This document shows positions 48,021 through 59,544 of a stretch of 64,000 nt of DNA, piece after piece. The notes under the pieces were generated by a model, which did no database searches, was not told the DNA's origin, and was given only the letters and a program-made list of their open reading frames with translations. The first letter of the stretch is position 1. Each line of letters begins with the position of its first letter. The stretch spans positions 310,001 through 374,000 of the forward strand of contig CAUYLG010017984.1 in the NCBI GenBank assembly GCA_963573385.1, read 5' to 3'. This DNA is from Cacajao melanocephalus (lineage: Eukaryota > Chordata > Mammalia > Primates > Pitheciidae). The position numbers and the translations under genes are program-made.

Positions 48021-48613
48021 GTGCTTTTAGCAATATGTACAATAATTATTTGAACATGTCCATTTATTATTATACTCTACAAATGTCACAGGCATGAGCT
48101 TAGGTAGTCCTTCAATGATTTATTTTCATCCAGATATTGAATTTGAGTTACCTAAAGGAAAAGGTGCAAAGCATTTTCTCCCATTTTTCTCTACTTAAAC
48201 TTCTTACAGTTAAGTCCTTCAAATTCTAAACTTTTCAAGAGTATTTTTATGATACTAATAAAGGTATTTCAATATAAGTTTGTATATCACTGTGAAAAGT
48301 CCCTATCAAATGGATGAAAGAAACTACAGAATGCAAATTGTGTTGAGCTAATGAAGAACAAAAAGCTTCCCTTTACCATAGTTCCAGTCTTTTGCTGAAA
48401 TTGGGGCAGATGCCCATTTCCTGCAGAGAATTGCAGAACTGGGAACATGCAGCTGCCAGAGTTTGACTCTCTGCCATGTGTAGAACTGTTACGTCTCTCG
48501 GGGTGGAGGTTAGAATTCTGATCCACCTTCTGCCTTCAATGTCTAATCCTCCCACCAGAGAATCAAGTTTGGTGTTGACACAGGTTTTACTTTTGATGCT
48601 TTCAAAGAGTTTT
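48021..48613. other. Unassigned sequence
   Basis: Nothing recognised. Minus-strand frames at 48287-48555 overlap each other and carry no domain. Confidence 0.45.
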
Positions 48614-48799
48614 CCTTTGCTTCGGTCATGTGTTTCTTTTGCATGTTTCAGTGTAAACAGGGTTATTTTACAGTGAAAAAATATATATTATTGGCCAAAA
48701 CATGACCCTTTGCTTGAGTCATGTGTTTCTTTTGCCTGTTTCAATGTAAACAGTGTTATTCTATAGTGAAAAAATATGTATTATTGGTAAAGATTTAAA
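48614..48799 (+). repeat. 93-bp tandem duplication
   Basis: Unit 1 (48614-48706) and unit 2 (48707-48799) keep an exact 93-base phase at the start (cctttgctt at 48614 and 48707), middle (tcatgtgtttcttttgc at 48626 and 48719) and end (tattattgg). I count about eight substitutions over the first 81 bases, roughly 90% identity, and no indels. Confidence 0.93.
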
Positions 48800-50389
48800 A
48801 ATGTATCTCCATGACTTTAAATACAAACTTAGCAGCTGCTTTAAACTTTAAGGAATTTGGCTTTTAGCCAAATGTTTAAGGACACGTCTTTGGTATTGGA
48901 TTTCTGGTTATAAAGTTTTTTTTTAATTTAATAAACAGAAGATGCTGTATCATTATGGAATAAATCATCTGTGAAATTTGATATTTTGAACAAAATAATT
49001 CCTGAAATATAATCCTATTTTTTTAAACCAGAGAGTAATCTCTGAAAACAAAATTAGTTGTACTATGTCAAGCTGTACATCTCGACACATTGTATTTCTA
49101 AAAATACCTGTGGACAGTGTTTTAAAATCTGCAAAAGTTTGTAAACACTTTATATCAGCCCAGAAAGTTTTAACAATTCTATTTTCCAATATATAAATAT
49201 CTGTATATTGAAATCTAAGAAAGATTTTCACATAAGCTTATGCGTATGTAATAATGTAATATATTTTAATTGGCACACAAGGCGTGAAAAGAGATTTTGT
49301 TTAGTGAAAAAATTGTGTGCCAATGTACCCCTTCCTTTCCTTATAGTATATTCACTGATGCTCATGCTTTTTCTTTTGCTACTTAGCAGCTGGACTACAC
49401 AAATGAAACATAGCTAAAAGGTCTATTTGGCTTCTTGTATTTAAGGAATGCCAAGACAATGCCTCATGGAGGTTGCAGTGTTGCCTCCGGAGAATGTGGG
49501 GTGTGATTGTCTGGTGGTGTTTTTTACTTCGTCAGCTGTGATTGCCGGGCATTCATGACAGTGGAGAATGCTGCTCTTTGCTTCTATTCTCAGATTAGAA
49601 ATGCTGAAAACACTACCACACACAAAAGTCCCACATTTAGTTACAGTGCTTGCCGGTCCCATTACATATGTTACCAAAGGACTTAGCTTTAGTTTGTCTT
49701 ACTTAGAAACCTTTCATAGAGGAGTGAAAACATTGTCCTTTCTGTACCTAAAATAATCAGACCTATTTATATGGGAAAGGCATTTCATTTTATTTTTCTT
49801 GTCAGAATGAGACTGAGATGTTTTATGTTACTGAGAAAGAAGGTTCAGGATTAAACGCCGTAAGGAGATTTTAACCTAATGACCACTAGTCTTGTTTTAA
49901 CATCGAAATGTCTTTTAAAAATGAAGTGCGACAGAGAGAAAGAAGGTAAAGTGAGCATCAGGCAACATTCAAGGCCTGTCTACATCCAGATCTATGAGTC
50001 GCCTAGGCTTGATTAGAAAAAAATTAAGGGGAAAAATCGAAACCAAAAAGAAACAGAAATTTGACATTGTGAGGAGAATTATCGAGGATAGCCAGTATGG
50101 CTAGAAAATAATACAAGCAATTCCCAAAAATGCTTTATTCTCTTTATTCAGTCCAGTGCAACATTAATCAATTTTGCTGTGTTCCAAGCCTGAAGATCAG
50201 GTGCTCCTTGAACAGGTAGTTACATGTTCTGTTTTCTAACCCCAGAGGGCTCAGAAACAAACAGAGCAAACATAAAAGGCATAATGTCATACAACGGAAC
50301 ACATGCTTTGTTAGCAACATGAAGAAAGAACGATTGTATGCAATAGATAAAAGTAAATTTATGTATTAATTATGTAAGAGAGCAAGGGA
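48800..50389. other. Unassigned sequence
   Basis: No exon or confident repeat. Confidence 0.45.
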
Positions 50390-50730
50390 CCAAGAAGGCT
50401 TCAAAAAGGAAGCCACTTCTGAAACACTTTATCCAAAAACATGTGGACAAGACAATACTGGACAAAGTCAAGAGGAATTTGGAATGCTGGTCGGGGTTTG
50501 TCTGGGGCTAAGTTTTGAATAGCTTTCAATATAGAAAGGAAAGTTTGGATTTTATTCTTACAGGCCCTTAGAAACAGAGAAAGTTTTTAAGGAAGGGGAA
50601 TAATACGCTCAAGTTTGTGTCTTAGAAAGATAACTGTGTAGCTGGAGCCCTGACTGGATAAAAGATCACAGGTAGTCAGTATACTCCCGGATGAGAGGAT
50701 GCTGGTGGTACTAAGGCAATTGCTGTTGTC
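50390..50730 (+). mobile_element. Ancient interspersed repeat, class uncertain
   Basis: agtttggattttattcttac, gaaagtttttaaggaagggg, ttagaaagataactgtgtag, actaaggcaattgctg follow the order of a widely dispersed mammalian repeat (gagtttggactttattctgt ... agaaagatcactctggc ... ctaaggcagtggc), probably of LINE origin. I cannot place it in a family. Confidence 0.4.
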
Positions 50731-50859
50731 AAAGAAGAGGACTTAATGAGTTTGAGTGCTGCACAGGTTTTTTCCAAGGAACACCGGTTCAAAGTGATAT
50801 GCCTTAAAAAGAGATTGGTTAAATTAGCAACTCTGGAAAGACTGAATCCTATTTTATGT

Positions 50860-51020
50860 ATTTGTAGCCCGTATAAAGCACTTATGAGGCACCAGGTAGG
50901 CTTCTTAAGTACACTACAAATACTCACTCGTTTAATTCTTATATGAGACCCTTCTAAAGCAGGTTCTATTATCATCCACTTTTTACAGATGAGAAACGTC
51001 TTGCCTATCCAGGATTCCCA
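50860..51020 (-). mobile_element. MIR SINE
   Basis: Antisense MIR words: ataaagcacttatgaggcac, tcgtttaattcttatatgag, ttctattatcatccactttt, tacagatgagaaacg. Confidence 0.7.
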
Positions 51021-51794
51021 ACATTAGGAAGAGACAGAGTTGCAAAGGGAACAAGTGGCCCTTAAACTATCAACCTTACAGACTCTCAAAGGAATCTCTT
51101 TTGCTAAAGGGGTTCTCAGTTCTCATTTGCATAGAAGTTGTCTGAATAGTCTTAAGGATTAAAAAAGAGTGTTAACACTGGCGTTTCCTAAACACATTGG
51201 TTCTTAGAATTTTTATGTCCTCTACTCTTTAAAATCCCACAGAACTAGTGCCCTCTGAAACTGGGAGAGAAATAATAGGACAAAAAATAGAAATAATTCA
51301 GAAGAAAAAACAATAAATGGTGGTAACCAAAATTCATTTCACTATTCCATTTTAAATTATTTTAATGTTACTTATTTTTACATTAACATAGTACAGATTT
51401 TACACAGAGATATTTAATTATGTCAACATCTATAGTATCCCTAATATTATTCCAATGAAGAGGAGAGGGTTATAACATTCTAAAATACAAATCAGAAGAA
51501 AAAGATGAGGCACAAAGCAGAGGAAAGATAACAAGCTTTTCTTTCTAGATCCAAGATGAAGACTTTTAAGAACACCTACAATTTCCAGGTTTTCTCTTGA
51601 ACTTCTCCCATTCCTGTTTTTATTATTCTCAGCTTCCCTTGCCTTTCACTTTTATGTCACTCTGAACCTGGATGATGATGGCTGTGTGGTTAATCAGACT
51701 TAGTCTTTGAGGCTGGAGAGGGAGGAGATGAAGTAAAAAGAAAGGGCATGTAGAAGAGTGGCTCAGTATAGGATTTGACGTTTAAAATTCCCAA
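51021..51794. other. Unassigned sequence
   Basis: Nothing recognised. Confidence 0.45.
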
Positions 51795-51925
51795 GCTCAG
51801 GATTACATACATCATCCCATTTCTTTTCTATGACCCTGCGAAGTAAGTAGTATAATTAGCTTCATATGACACGGGAGAAAACTGAGGTAGAGAGAGGTAA
51901 GTGGCCAGGATTTGGAAGCCGGTGA
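51795..51925 (-). mobile_element. MIR SINE fragment
   Basis: catcatcccatttcttttct, atgaccctgcgaagtaagta, gaaaactgaggtagagagag, aggatttggaagc match an antisense MIR. Confidence 0.6.
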
Positions 51926-51954
51926 CTGTCTAGCACTGGCATCATTGTCACAAT

Positions 51955-52195
51955 AGGTAACATTTGTTGTAAGTGTCTGTATTCCAGGCATTGTTCGGTA
52001 CTGAGTACAGCGTATGTCAAGGTACATACAAGAGCATATGTAACTTTTACAGCTCTGTGAGGTAGTCCCTATTATAATCCCCATTTAAAAGGTGAATAAA
52101 CTGAGACTTAGAAGGTTGGTAACTATCCCAGTGTCACATAGCTAGTGAGGAATGGAATCAAAATTCCAATCAGGCAGGCTGACTTTGGTACTTGT
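51955..52195 (-). mobile_element. MIR SINE, nearly full length
   Basis: taggtaacatttgttgtaag, attccaggcattgttcggta, gctctgtgaggtagtcccta, ttataatccccatttaaaag, aataaactgagacttagaag, agtgtcacatagctagtgag run through a whole antisense MIR. It lies beside another MIR copy in the same orientation. Confidence 0.8.
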
Positions 52196-52249
52196 TGCCC
52201 CTCACCTAGTGGAGTGTACAGTACTTTGTCCATAGTACTGTCTCCTCCA

Positions 52250-52392
52250 CTAGGTTGTTGACTCCATCAGGGTAAATACTGTATTATTTTACTGTTGTGA
52301 TATTCTGACCCCCTAGCACAATTCTTGATACGTGGAGGATTTTAGGGATGATTCTACAGTGAATCAATGAATCAATGAATGATGGAATGAAG
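52250..52392 (+). mobile_element. LINE L2 3' end
   Basis: gttgactccatcagggtaaa, tactgtattattttactgtt, ccctagcacaattcttgata and the terminal gaatcaatgaatcaatgaat repeat are typical of an L2 3' terminus (ctccatgagggcaggga ... tgaatgaatgaat). Confidence 0.7.
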
Positions 52393-52649
52393 AAAGTCAT
52401 GAGCAGCTACGTGTGTTAGTTGTAAAGCAGGGTTTAACCAGGTTCTATTAGATTAACTTCCTGGGTTCTGCAGCCCCCCGAGGAGCTGCTCCTTTCATCC
52501 CAACTCCGCCTCACTGTGTCTCAGTTCCATAGTCTGGTGCCTAGTTCCTGCAGCTGTGGGGAAAATTCCTGCCAAAACAATGGCCCCAGCCTTTCCCTTT
52601 TCTCCCCCTGTTCTGCTTAGCCCATAGAGCAGTGGAAATTTCCACCCAT
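52393..52649. other. Unassigned sequence
   Basis: Short, somewhat C-rich spacer (ccccccgaggagctgctcct near 52474). No gene recognised. Confidence 0.4.
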
Positions 52650-52835
52650 TGTCATCCTTATATTTTGTAATATATTTTCATATAAGTTATCACATTTGAT
52701 TTTTATAGCAATTCTGTGTGGTAGGCAGGGTATTTTTATTTTCTCTCCAGAACTCAAGGAAGAAATTTTCAGTAAGTGGCTGAGTGGCAAATCCAGTTCT
52801 CTTGTAGCTCCACAACTTTCCCGCTGAACAAACAC
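52650..52835 (-). mobile_element. MIR SINE fragment
   Basis: taagttatcacatttgattt, ttatagcaattctgtgtggt, aggcagggtatttttatttt follow the antisense MIR order. This accounts for part of an otherwise unexplained 140-codon minus-strand frame at 52617-53039. Confidence 0.55.
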
Positions 52836-53126
52836 AAGTATGTAACTGCTCCATTGCATAACCTGGGTTAAACTACTCTCAGGCGTGACTTCTGCAACTG
52901 AATCATTAAGAGACACACAGAAGCAGGCTTTAAACATTTCCCACCAGAAGATGACTTTTAAAGGAACTTTCTTCACAAATACGCATGGACCAATTTTACT
53001 AGGTTGTGGTTTGAACTTGTTAACACACAAATGAGTCATCTAACTGATCCTGCACTGAAACTATTGTCCCAAGAAAGTAGGCCAAACAGTAGCACTTCAT
53101 TTGAACAAATATCAAAGTACAGTGTG
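52836..53126. other. Unassigned sequence
   Basis: Contains the upstream part of the 52617-53039 minus-strand frame; no domain is recognised, so I treat the frame as chance. Confidence 0.45.
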
Positions 53127-53390
53127 TTCAAGAGGCAGCAGAATGTCATGATAAAGAGCATAGACTCTGAACCCAGAAGGGCTCATTCAAGTTCTAGTTC
53201 TTCCATTTTACAGCTGTGTTATCTGATTAAGTTACTTAACATCTCTGGCCTTCAATTCCTTCATCTGTTAAAAGTAATAGTGTTAGTACCTAGCACAGAG
53301 GCTTGCTGAGACAATTACATGAGTTAATGTATTTATATAGTGCCAACCACAAAGTAGGCACTATGAAAATGTACCTATGAATATTATTTT
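53127..53390 (+). mobile_element. MIR SINE, nearly full length
   Basis: gcagcagaatgtcatgataa, gagcatagactctgaaccca, cattttacagctgtgttatc, aagttacttaacatctctgg, cttcaattccttcatctgtt, agtacctagcacagaggctt, aattacatgagttaatgtat, agtaggcactatgaaaatgt give the complete MIR in order. Confidence 0.92.
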
Positions 53391-54209
53391 TATAATATGT
53401 CCTTGCACAAAGCTTTGAAGAAAATTAGAAGGGCTAGCTAAAAATATTGACGTTTTCGTCTTCTACTCTAAAAGTTTAAAATAATAAATGTGCAGAAAAA
53501 ATTCACAGAGAGGTCTCATTGACAGTTTCACCCTGGTAAAGATGCTAAATGGTTTTATTTGCTTTCTCCTAAATGAGAAGCTCTGGTAAGTTTGATCAGC
53601 TTTCCGTTTCCCACCCCCTGCTTTGTAGTAGAAGTTAAAAAAAAAAAATCCTCCTCCTCCCTTAGCTGCTTTAACATTTAACAGTCACCAAGAGAAACTG
53701 TTTCATCATGATGTCTTCTGAGTTAGGGGACTAAAACAAATTCAGCCCGTTTAATCGTATGGCATCAGGCAATGCTGAAAATGCAATTTGTTGTGAAATT
53801 TGTTTTTGCATTTGCTATTAGACACCAAGTGTTCAGCTCTTTTGCAGCTTTCCATTGGACCTTATCAGGGAACACACTAGCTAGAGGGCATGTGGAGCAC
53901 TGATCACTCAGGAGGAAACTGAACAGCTGTGTTTCTGACAGCTGGAGCAGGCCCGATGTCTGTCAACAAATGTCCCAGATACCTTGCACTTCTCCTTAGC
54001 TGGTAGGGGGCAAGCAACACTCTGTTGGTTTAGGAATGAGAATTCTTCCATGGTTACCATCTTGTTTGGGTGTTGGAGGGTGAATATTAAGCACTGGAAC
54101 ATGTTTACATTTCTCTGTTGTTCCACCAAATTTTTGCTATCATTCTTATCATCATACTTGCTAAGAAATTTTCTCACTTTCTAGAAAAGTGAGTAGGCCT
54201 TTAGCAAAT
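53391..54209. other. Unassigned, possibly conserved non-coding sequence
   Basis: No repeat seen. 53740-53880 (tcgtatggcatcaggcaatg, tgcaatttgttgtgaaattt, gtttttgcatttgctattag) looks undecayed, with repeated TTTGCAT/ATGCAA-type words, but conservation cannot be judged from one sequence. Confidence 0.35.
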
Positions 54210-54218
54210 AAAAGTACA

Positions 54219-54510
54219 GACCAGGCTCAGTGGCTCATGCTTGTAATCCCAGCACTTTGGGAGGCTGAGCCAAGCAGATCAGCTGAGGTCAGGAGTTTAA
54301 GACCAGCCTGGACAACATGGTAAAACCCCATCTCTACTAAAAATTTTAAAAATTAGCTGGGTGTGGTGGTGGGTGCCTATAATCTCAGCTGCTCAGGAGG
54401 CTGAGGCAGGAGAATCACTTGAACCTGGGAGGTGGCGGTTTCAGTGAGCTGAGATCATGCCAATTGCACTCCATCCTAGGCAACAGAGCAAAACTCCATC
54501 TAAAAAAAAA
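54219..54510 (+). mobile_element. Alu SINE, S-like, full length
   Basis: gaccaggctcagtggctcat, cccagcactttgggaggctg, gaggtcaggagtttaagacc, aattagctgggtgtggtggt, gcaggagaatcacttgaacc, a 2-base insertion in gccaattgcactcc, and an A tail. The target duplication aaaagtaca is exact at 54210-54218 and 54511-54519. Confidence 0.95.
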
Positions 54511-54519
54511 AAAAGTACA

Positions 54520-56613
54520 AACAAGAAAACTACACAAAAAACCAAGGTGAACAAGGGATAAAGAGACACTCAGAATTGGTTGCATATTTCCTGCTTGTTT
54601 ATTGTCAGAGAGAGAGAGAGGTGATAGATAAATATTTTAATCAAAAGGGATGCTGTGAAGGGATGAATAATCAGCTCTTCTTCAGTGCCCTTTGTGAAAG
54701 TGTCTCGGGAATGTGAACTTATTCAGGAACACTAGGGACACTGTTTTATGCTAACTGTGCCTTTTGCATGATGTATCTGTGTATTTGAATACAAAGGGAC
54801 TAAAATGTATACTTTATAAAATTGTTTGTAATAAATACAACTGATCCCCAAATGATGTGGACCTAACCAATGGTTGCCTATTATAAAAAAAAAGACAGGA
54901 AAATGGGGAGATGATTTTATGTTTAATTAAAATGTATTGCATTTAATTTAGCAAAGAATACTTTCACATACCCATAACTGCATAAATAACAGAGTAACAC
55001 TATGTTTTGTGTTAACTTTTGCTGATACTATGCATCAAACTGGAAAAATCTTTCTGCTGTCCCGAAACCACAAGGCTTCTCAAAGTCTCCCTATACGCCC
55101 AACTCTTCTAAGTTAATGAGACTGTATTTACTCCTCTCAGTTAATGAGTTCAGCTAAAGAGATGTAAAGTCAATTCTCTGTAACAAGATCTCTGAACAGA
55201 ATCTAAAACCACTGAGTATAGTAGATATAAGAGCACTTTGAGAAAGTATGAATTAGAATATTCATGTGAGAGCCTACTTTGGGATTTGATGTGCACTGTT
55301 TCAACTTCATTTAATAAGTAATCATGTTATAATTAAAATTTTAATCAGCATCTTACTCTTAACCTGACCTAAAAAAAAAAAACAGGTCACAATTATAGAA
55401 GTTAGAACCTATAGAATCTTATAGAACTCTAGGCTAATTGCATAAGTTACAGTGATAAAGCAAAGTCACGGGAGGTCAAATGACCTCAAGTCACATAGTG
55501 TAGAAGGAAACCCAGATCTAACTCCTAATCCCTTGTTTCTTTCACCTCACACATTACAGAGTAGAAACTATGTAATGGTTGAAATGTGTCACACAAGAGT
55601 GACACACCAACTATTCTGTCGGCAGGAATCATCTTGAGTCCAATAACCCATATCTGTATTAGTTCCTTAAATGATAATCAAAACATGCTCATTAAATCTG
55701 TGAATGGCCTTGGCTATATGTGCAAAATACTTCTATTGAAACATGCCAAGTTTCTTGCTCCTCCTTCTATTTTCTCCCAGCTTTCTATTGATTGGCTGTG
55801 TAGAATATTTTAAAAATACAATAAGCAAGCCGTTAAAACAGTTAATTTTCTTGGTTGCTCAATAGATTTGACCAAACTGCTTTTGCAGTAATATACCATT
55901 AATAGCGTTACAATTACAAATTATAAACGGACTGACTAAATAGTGAGGAGGCAACAATAGGAATGTGTAGAGAGTAGCTGGAAGAAGCTAAGAACTAGCT
56001 TAAAAGAACTGTTCCAGCATAGGGAAAGATCACAGAGGCCTAGGGGTGGCAGGAGACATTCAATTTGTATTAGTGATATTATCGTTATTTTCCTTAGTCT
56101 TATGGCTGCTTTAATTTAGGGCTGTTGTCAACTTTAAATTTGTTTTCAGATGTGCTAATAGAATATTTTAAACAATGAAAACATGGCTAAGAACGTGGAA
56201 TTCACCAATGAATAGTGATGGATATCATAAAATACAAACATCTTTATCCCTCTCAGTGGTGGGTATTGCCCATACAAAACACTAAAATAATTATTCTGTT
56301 TCTAGGCAAAATCCAGTTCTGATGCTATTGTTCTTATAAGGAATCAGAATTGACTAGTATATTCAAGAAATAAAAATGTTTGCTTCTAAAATTTTATGTT
56401 CCTTAAACTTGGGGAGACAGCACAGAACACTAAAAAGAGTGCAGATATTAAAATCAAAAATTTGATGGTTATTGTTATTCTCTTAAATATGTTACATGTA
56501 ATTGTTTATTAAGAATCTAATTATTAAGGCTCTTTGGTATATGTCAAATATTTTGTAGCTTAAAGGTCTTGGAATTTAACTTCTTAATATAATTTAGAAG
56601 AAAACTTAGCCCC

Positions 56614-56615
<2 letters not shown>
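54520..56615. other. Unassigned sequence
   Basis: 2.1 kb without recognised gene or repeat apart from short A and GA runs (near 54608 and 55371). Confidence 0.45.
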
Positions 56616-56650
<35 letters not shown>

Positions 56651-56713
56651 TGTGTGTATGTGCTCGCTTGCTGGGGGAGAATAAGGAAGGAAAAAAAGAA
56701 GGAAGGAAGGAAA
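56616..56713. repeat. (TG)n microsatellite followed by GGAA-rich tract
   Basis: TG dinucleotides fill 56616-56646, then interrupted (TTTG, TATG) copies continue to 56662. A second tract of GGAAGGAA/AAAGAAGG units occupies 56684-56713. The pure TG run is likely to vary in length between individuals. Confidence 0.95.
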
Positions 56714-56719
56714 ACCAGT

Positions 56720-56905
56720 GATGAAAGCTAATATTTATATACTTCTTAAAAAATATGCCCAACATTCTTCTAAGTGCTTTACATACATTAACTCCTATAT
56801 TTCTAATGAGAAACTTAGGATACAAGAACTGTTATCATCCTCATTTTAAAGATGAGAATACTGAGGTTTAAAAAAAACGTAATAATGCCGAGGTCTCAGA
56901 GCTAA
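56720..56905 (-). mobile_element. MIR SINE
   Basis: agctaatatttatatacttc, ttctaagtgctttacataca, ttatcatcctcattttaaag, atgagaatactgaggtttaa, gaggtctcagagctaataaa match an antisense MIR. Confidence 0.75.
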
Positions 56906-57889
56906 TAAATAACTAGGCTAGGTTTGAGTTGACATAGTTGAGCTTCAGAGTCTGTATAATTAAATACTGGGCAATACAGACCTTTATAAGTAAATATGAA
57001 GAGACATAGAAGGGTTTGTATGTGTGGCTTACATATGACTGTGCAGAAAAATGCCAGAATGTACTCCAACACAAACATACATACACAAACACACACACAT
57101 GCATGTATTGCTTGATGTTTGCAAGAACACAAAAAGTTCTTTACGTAAACATTAAAAGGAACTATGTTTATCTTTATTCTCAACTTCAAAAGAGAGGACG
57201 AAAAGAAATTTCAGAAAAATAAAAATAATAAGGAATAGGAAAATAGAACCTAAAAGAAATGATTTTTAGAAGCCTCTTCTTTGAAGAGAAAAAAACAGAG
57301 AAGAAAACAAAATTAACAACTTTTGCATATTGAAACTGAAGATACATTTGTGCCAGGGAGCAAAATTAGTAAGCTCATAAGAAAAAATAACTAGTTGCCT
57401 TTGTTTACTGGTCAAAGAAAAAGGAGATGTTTAGGAAAATGTACACTAACCTTAAAGTACTTCCCAAGGAAAGGAACAATAAAATCCTACAGCATGTGAC
57501 AAGTCATTTATAAAAAAGAAATAATCCAAGCCCAATAAAATAAATTCCAGAAACATTTGCAAGTGTTCTCAAACAAAAATGATGTTTTAAATATGATTCA
57601 AAAAGAAGCCAGGAAGAAGAAAAGTGGAACTACTTAATAATAAAGTTCAAAAGTTATGATTTTGATGAAAACAAGAAAACAAAGGAGTAGGCATTAAAAT
57701 AAAATAATTATATAACTATTTCATGGCAAATTAAGAAATTTGCAAGTCCCAAAATATCTCTGGAATGAACAAATTAAATTTTGAAACAAATTGTGGAAAA
57801 CACAGTGATTCTCCATACTTTTATATATATGGATGAATCTCACCTGTTATATATATTTTTAATACCCAATTCTTGAGTTTCACATTCAT
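56906..57889. other. Unassigned AT-rich sequence
   Basis: Contains a short impure CA-rich stretch at 57070-57102. No gene recognised. Confidence 0.45.
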
Positions 57890-58345
57890 TTGGAGAGTTA
57901 GAGCCACAATAAGTCATTTGTGGAGATAATTCTCTATGAGTCTTTTGCATTTCTGTGTGTCTGGTGAACAGAGATGCTGGTTCTCTTTTCTAGACTTTTC
58001 AAGGTTATGAGGAGCCTTGGAGGATAGGAATAGTTTGCTTTTCTGGAGCAAAGGGCAGGTGTTTTTCTGTTCGGTAAAACAATGAAAACATTTTCCTCTG
58101 GGGCAGAGGTTAGAAAGGCTCATTATAAAAGATATGTGCTCCCTAAGCTTAAGACACAAGTCTGCTGAGTGGTAATCATCCACCTGGGCCCTTCTGCATC
58201 ATCCCATGGGATCTGAGTTTGGGAGGAACCAATGCAAATATGCTGAAGCTCATGCTGCTTGCCCTGTTGGGAGTAATAAAGTCCTTTGTGTCTGATCCGG
58301 GAGTTTTATATCTTCTGTCAGCATCCATGAAATCATGGTAGGCTA
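57890..58345 (+). mobile_element. Possible LTR, family not identified
   Basis: Composition rises in GC and the sequence ends like an LTR: AATAAA at 58275-58280 followed by gtcctttgtgtctgatccgg and gagttttatatcttctgtca. An octamer ATGCAAAT lies at 58232-58239. The assignment is from general appearance only. Confidence 0.35.
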
Positions 58346-58429
58346 ACTTATTAGTGGCAGTAGGGTAAAATGTCAGACAGGATGTATTTTTTAACTGTTT
58401 GCTATCGAAAATTTTAAACATTTATAAAA
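58346..58429. other. Unassigned spacer
   Basis: Nothing recognised. Confidence 0.4.
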
Positions 58430-59230
58430 ATCAACAGACGAGTATAATGAATTCTTTCGAAGGCCATCACCCACTTCAACAATAATCAACTCATGAGCAG
58501 TCTGGTTTTATTTATAGTCCTGTCTCATTTACAACCAACCTGTACAAAATAGTGGTATTTTGAAGCAAATTCCAGACATATCATTTTGAAGCAAATTCCA
58601 GACACAAATATTTCAGTAGATATCTCTAAAATTTAAAAATCACACCACAATACCATTAATACACCCAACATTAATCAACAATAATTCTTTAGTGCACCAA
58701 AATACTCAGTTCATCTCGAATTTTCAATTACCTTATAGCATCTTTAAGAAATTACTTGTATCTGAATCCCGATGAAGTCAACACAGTGAAACTGATTGAT
58801 ATTTCCTTCTTCCAAACTCTAGGTTCTGCCTCTAAGTTTTCTTTCTTATTCCTTGCAATTTATTTATTGAGGAAACACAGTTGTTTGCCCCACAATCTGA
58901 ATTTTGTTCATTGATTAGCAATAGTGTATTTTAGTATGTATTTCAATCTTCTCTACTTTCTATAAATTGCTAGTTAGGAATAGAGGCTTAGTAAGATTCA
59001 GATCTTTTTTTTCCCCCTTGAAACTACATCATTTGTGGGAGTATATTCTTCCGAGAGTTATATCGTCCCTGAGTTTCTCTCTTCTTTGTAGTTTGGGACC
59101 ATTGATGCTTCATGTTTAGATGCATTAATTCACTGGGGTCTACAAACTAAAGATATTCCAATTTTATTTTATCTTCTTTATTTCTTTCTATGTGGAGAAA
59201 CTTTCCCACAATCCTAATTGGTTCATTTAA
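58430..59230 (-). mobile_element. Old L1M-type LINE fragment
   Basis: cacccacttcaacaataatc, aactcatgagcagtctggtt, ttttgaagcaaattccagac, aatatttcagtagatatctc, ataccattaatacacccaac, tccttgcaatttatttattg, gaaacacagttgtttgcccc and gaatagaggcttagtaagat match the order of an antisense ancient L1. Within it, ttttgaagcaaattccagaca is present twice in tandem (near 58557 and 58583). Confidence 0.55.
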
Positions 59231-59544
59231 GACATACAGGATAAGTGCTTGCTATGTTCCTCTTATTTTCTATTCTTGAGAATAATTTTAAAGATTATTA
59301 AAGTAAATTCTATTTGATAAATATGTGAAATATTAACATAGTTACAAAGTAAACTCTACAAAATATCAAACAAAGGGAAGATATCAAATATTGATCTTAT
59401 CCCTTACATATGAATTAAAATGTAAAAAAAGTCTTAATTTTCATTTATTTCTTATGTATCCTACACTCTCATCTCTCTCTAGAAATAACTTTAAAAACCA
59501 GATTTATGGTTTGTCCTCCAGGGTGTTTTTTTTAAAAAATATAA
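59231..59544. other. Unassigned AT-rich sequence
   Basis: No gene recognised. It could be a diverged part of the flanking old L1. Confidence 0.35.

Noticed and set aside
52617..53039. 140-codon minus-strand open frame as a gene
   Set aside because: It overlaps a MIR fragment, has no domain, and neighbouring sequence shows no splice or promoter context that I can support.
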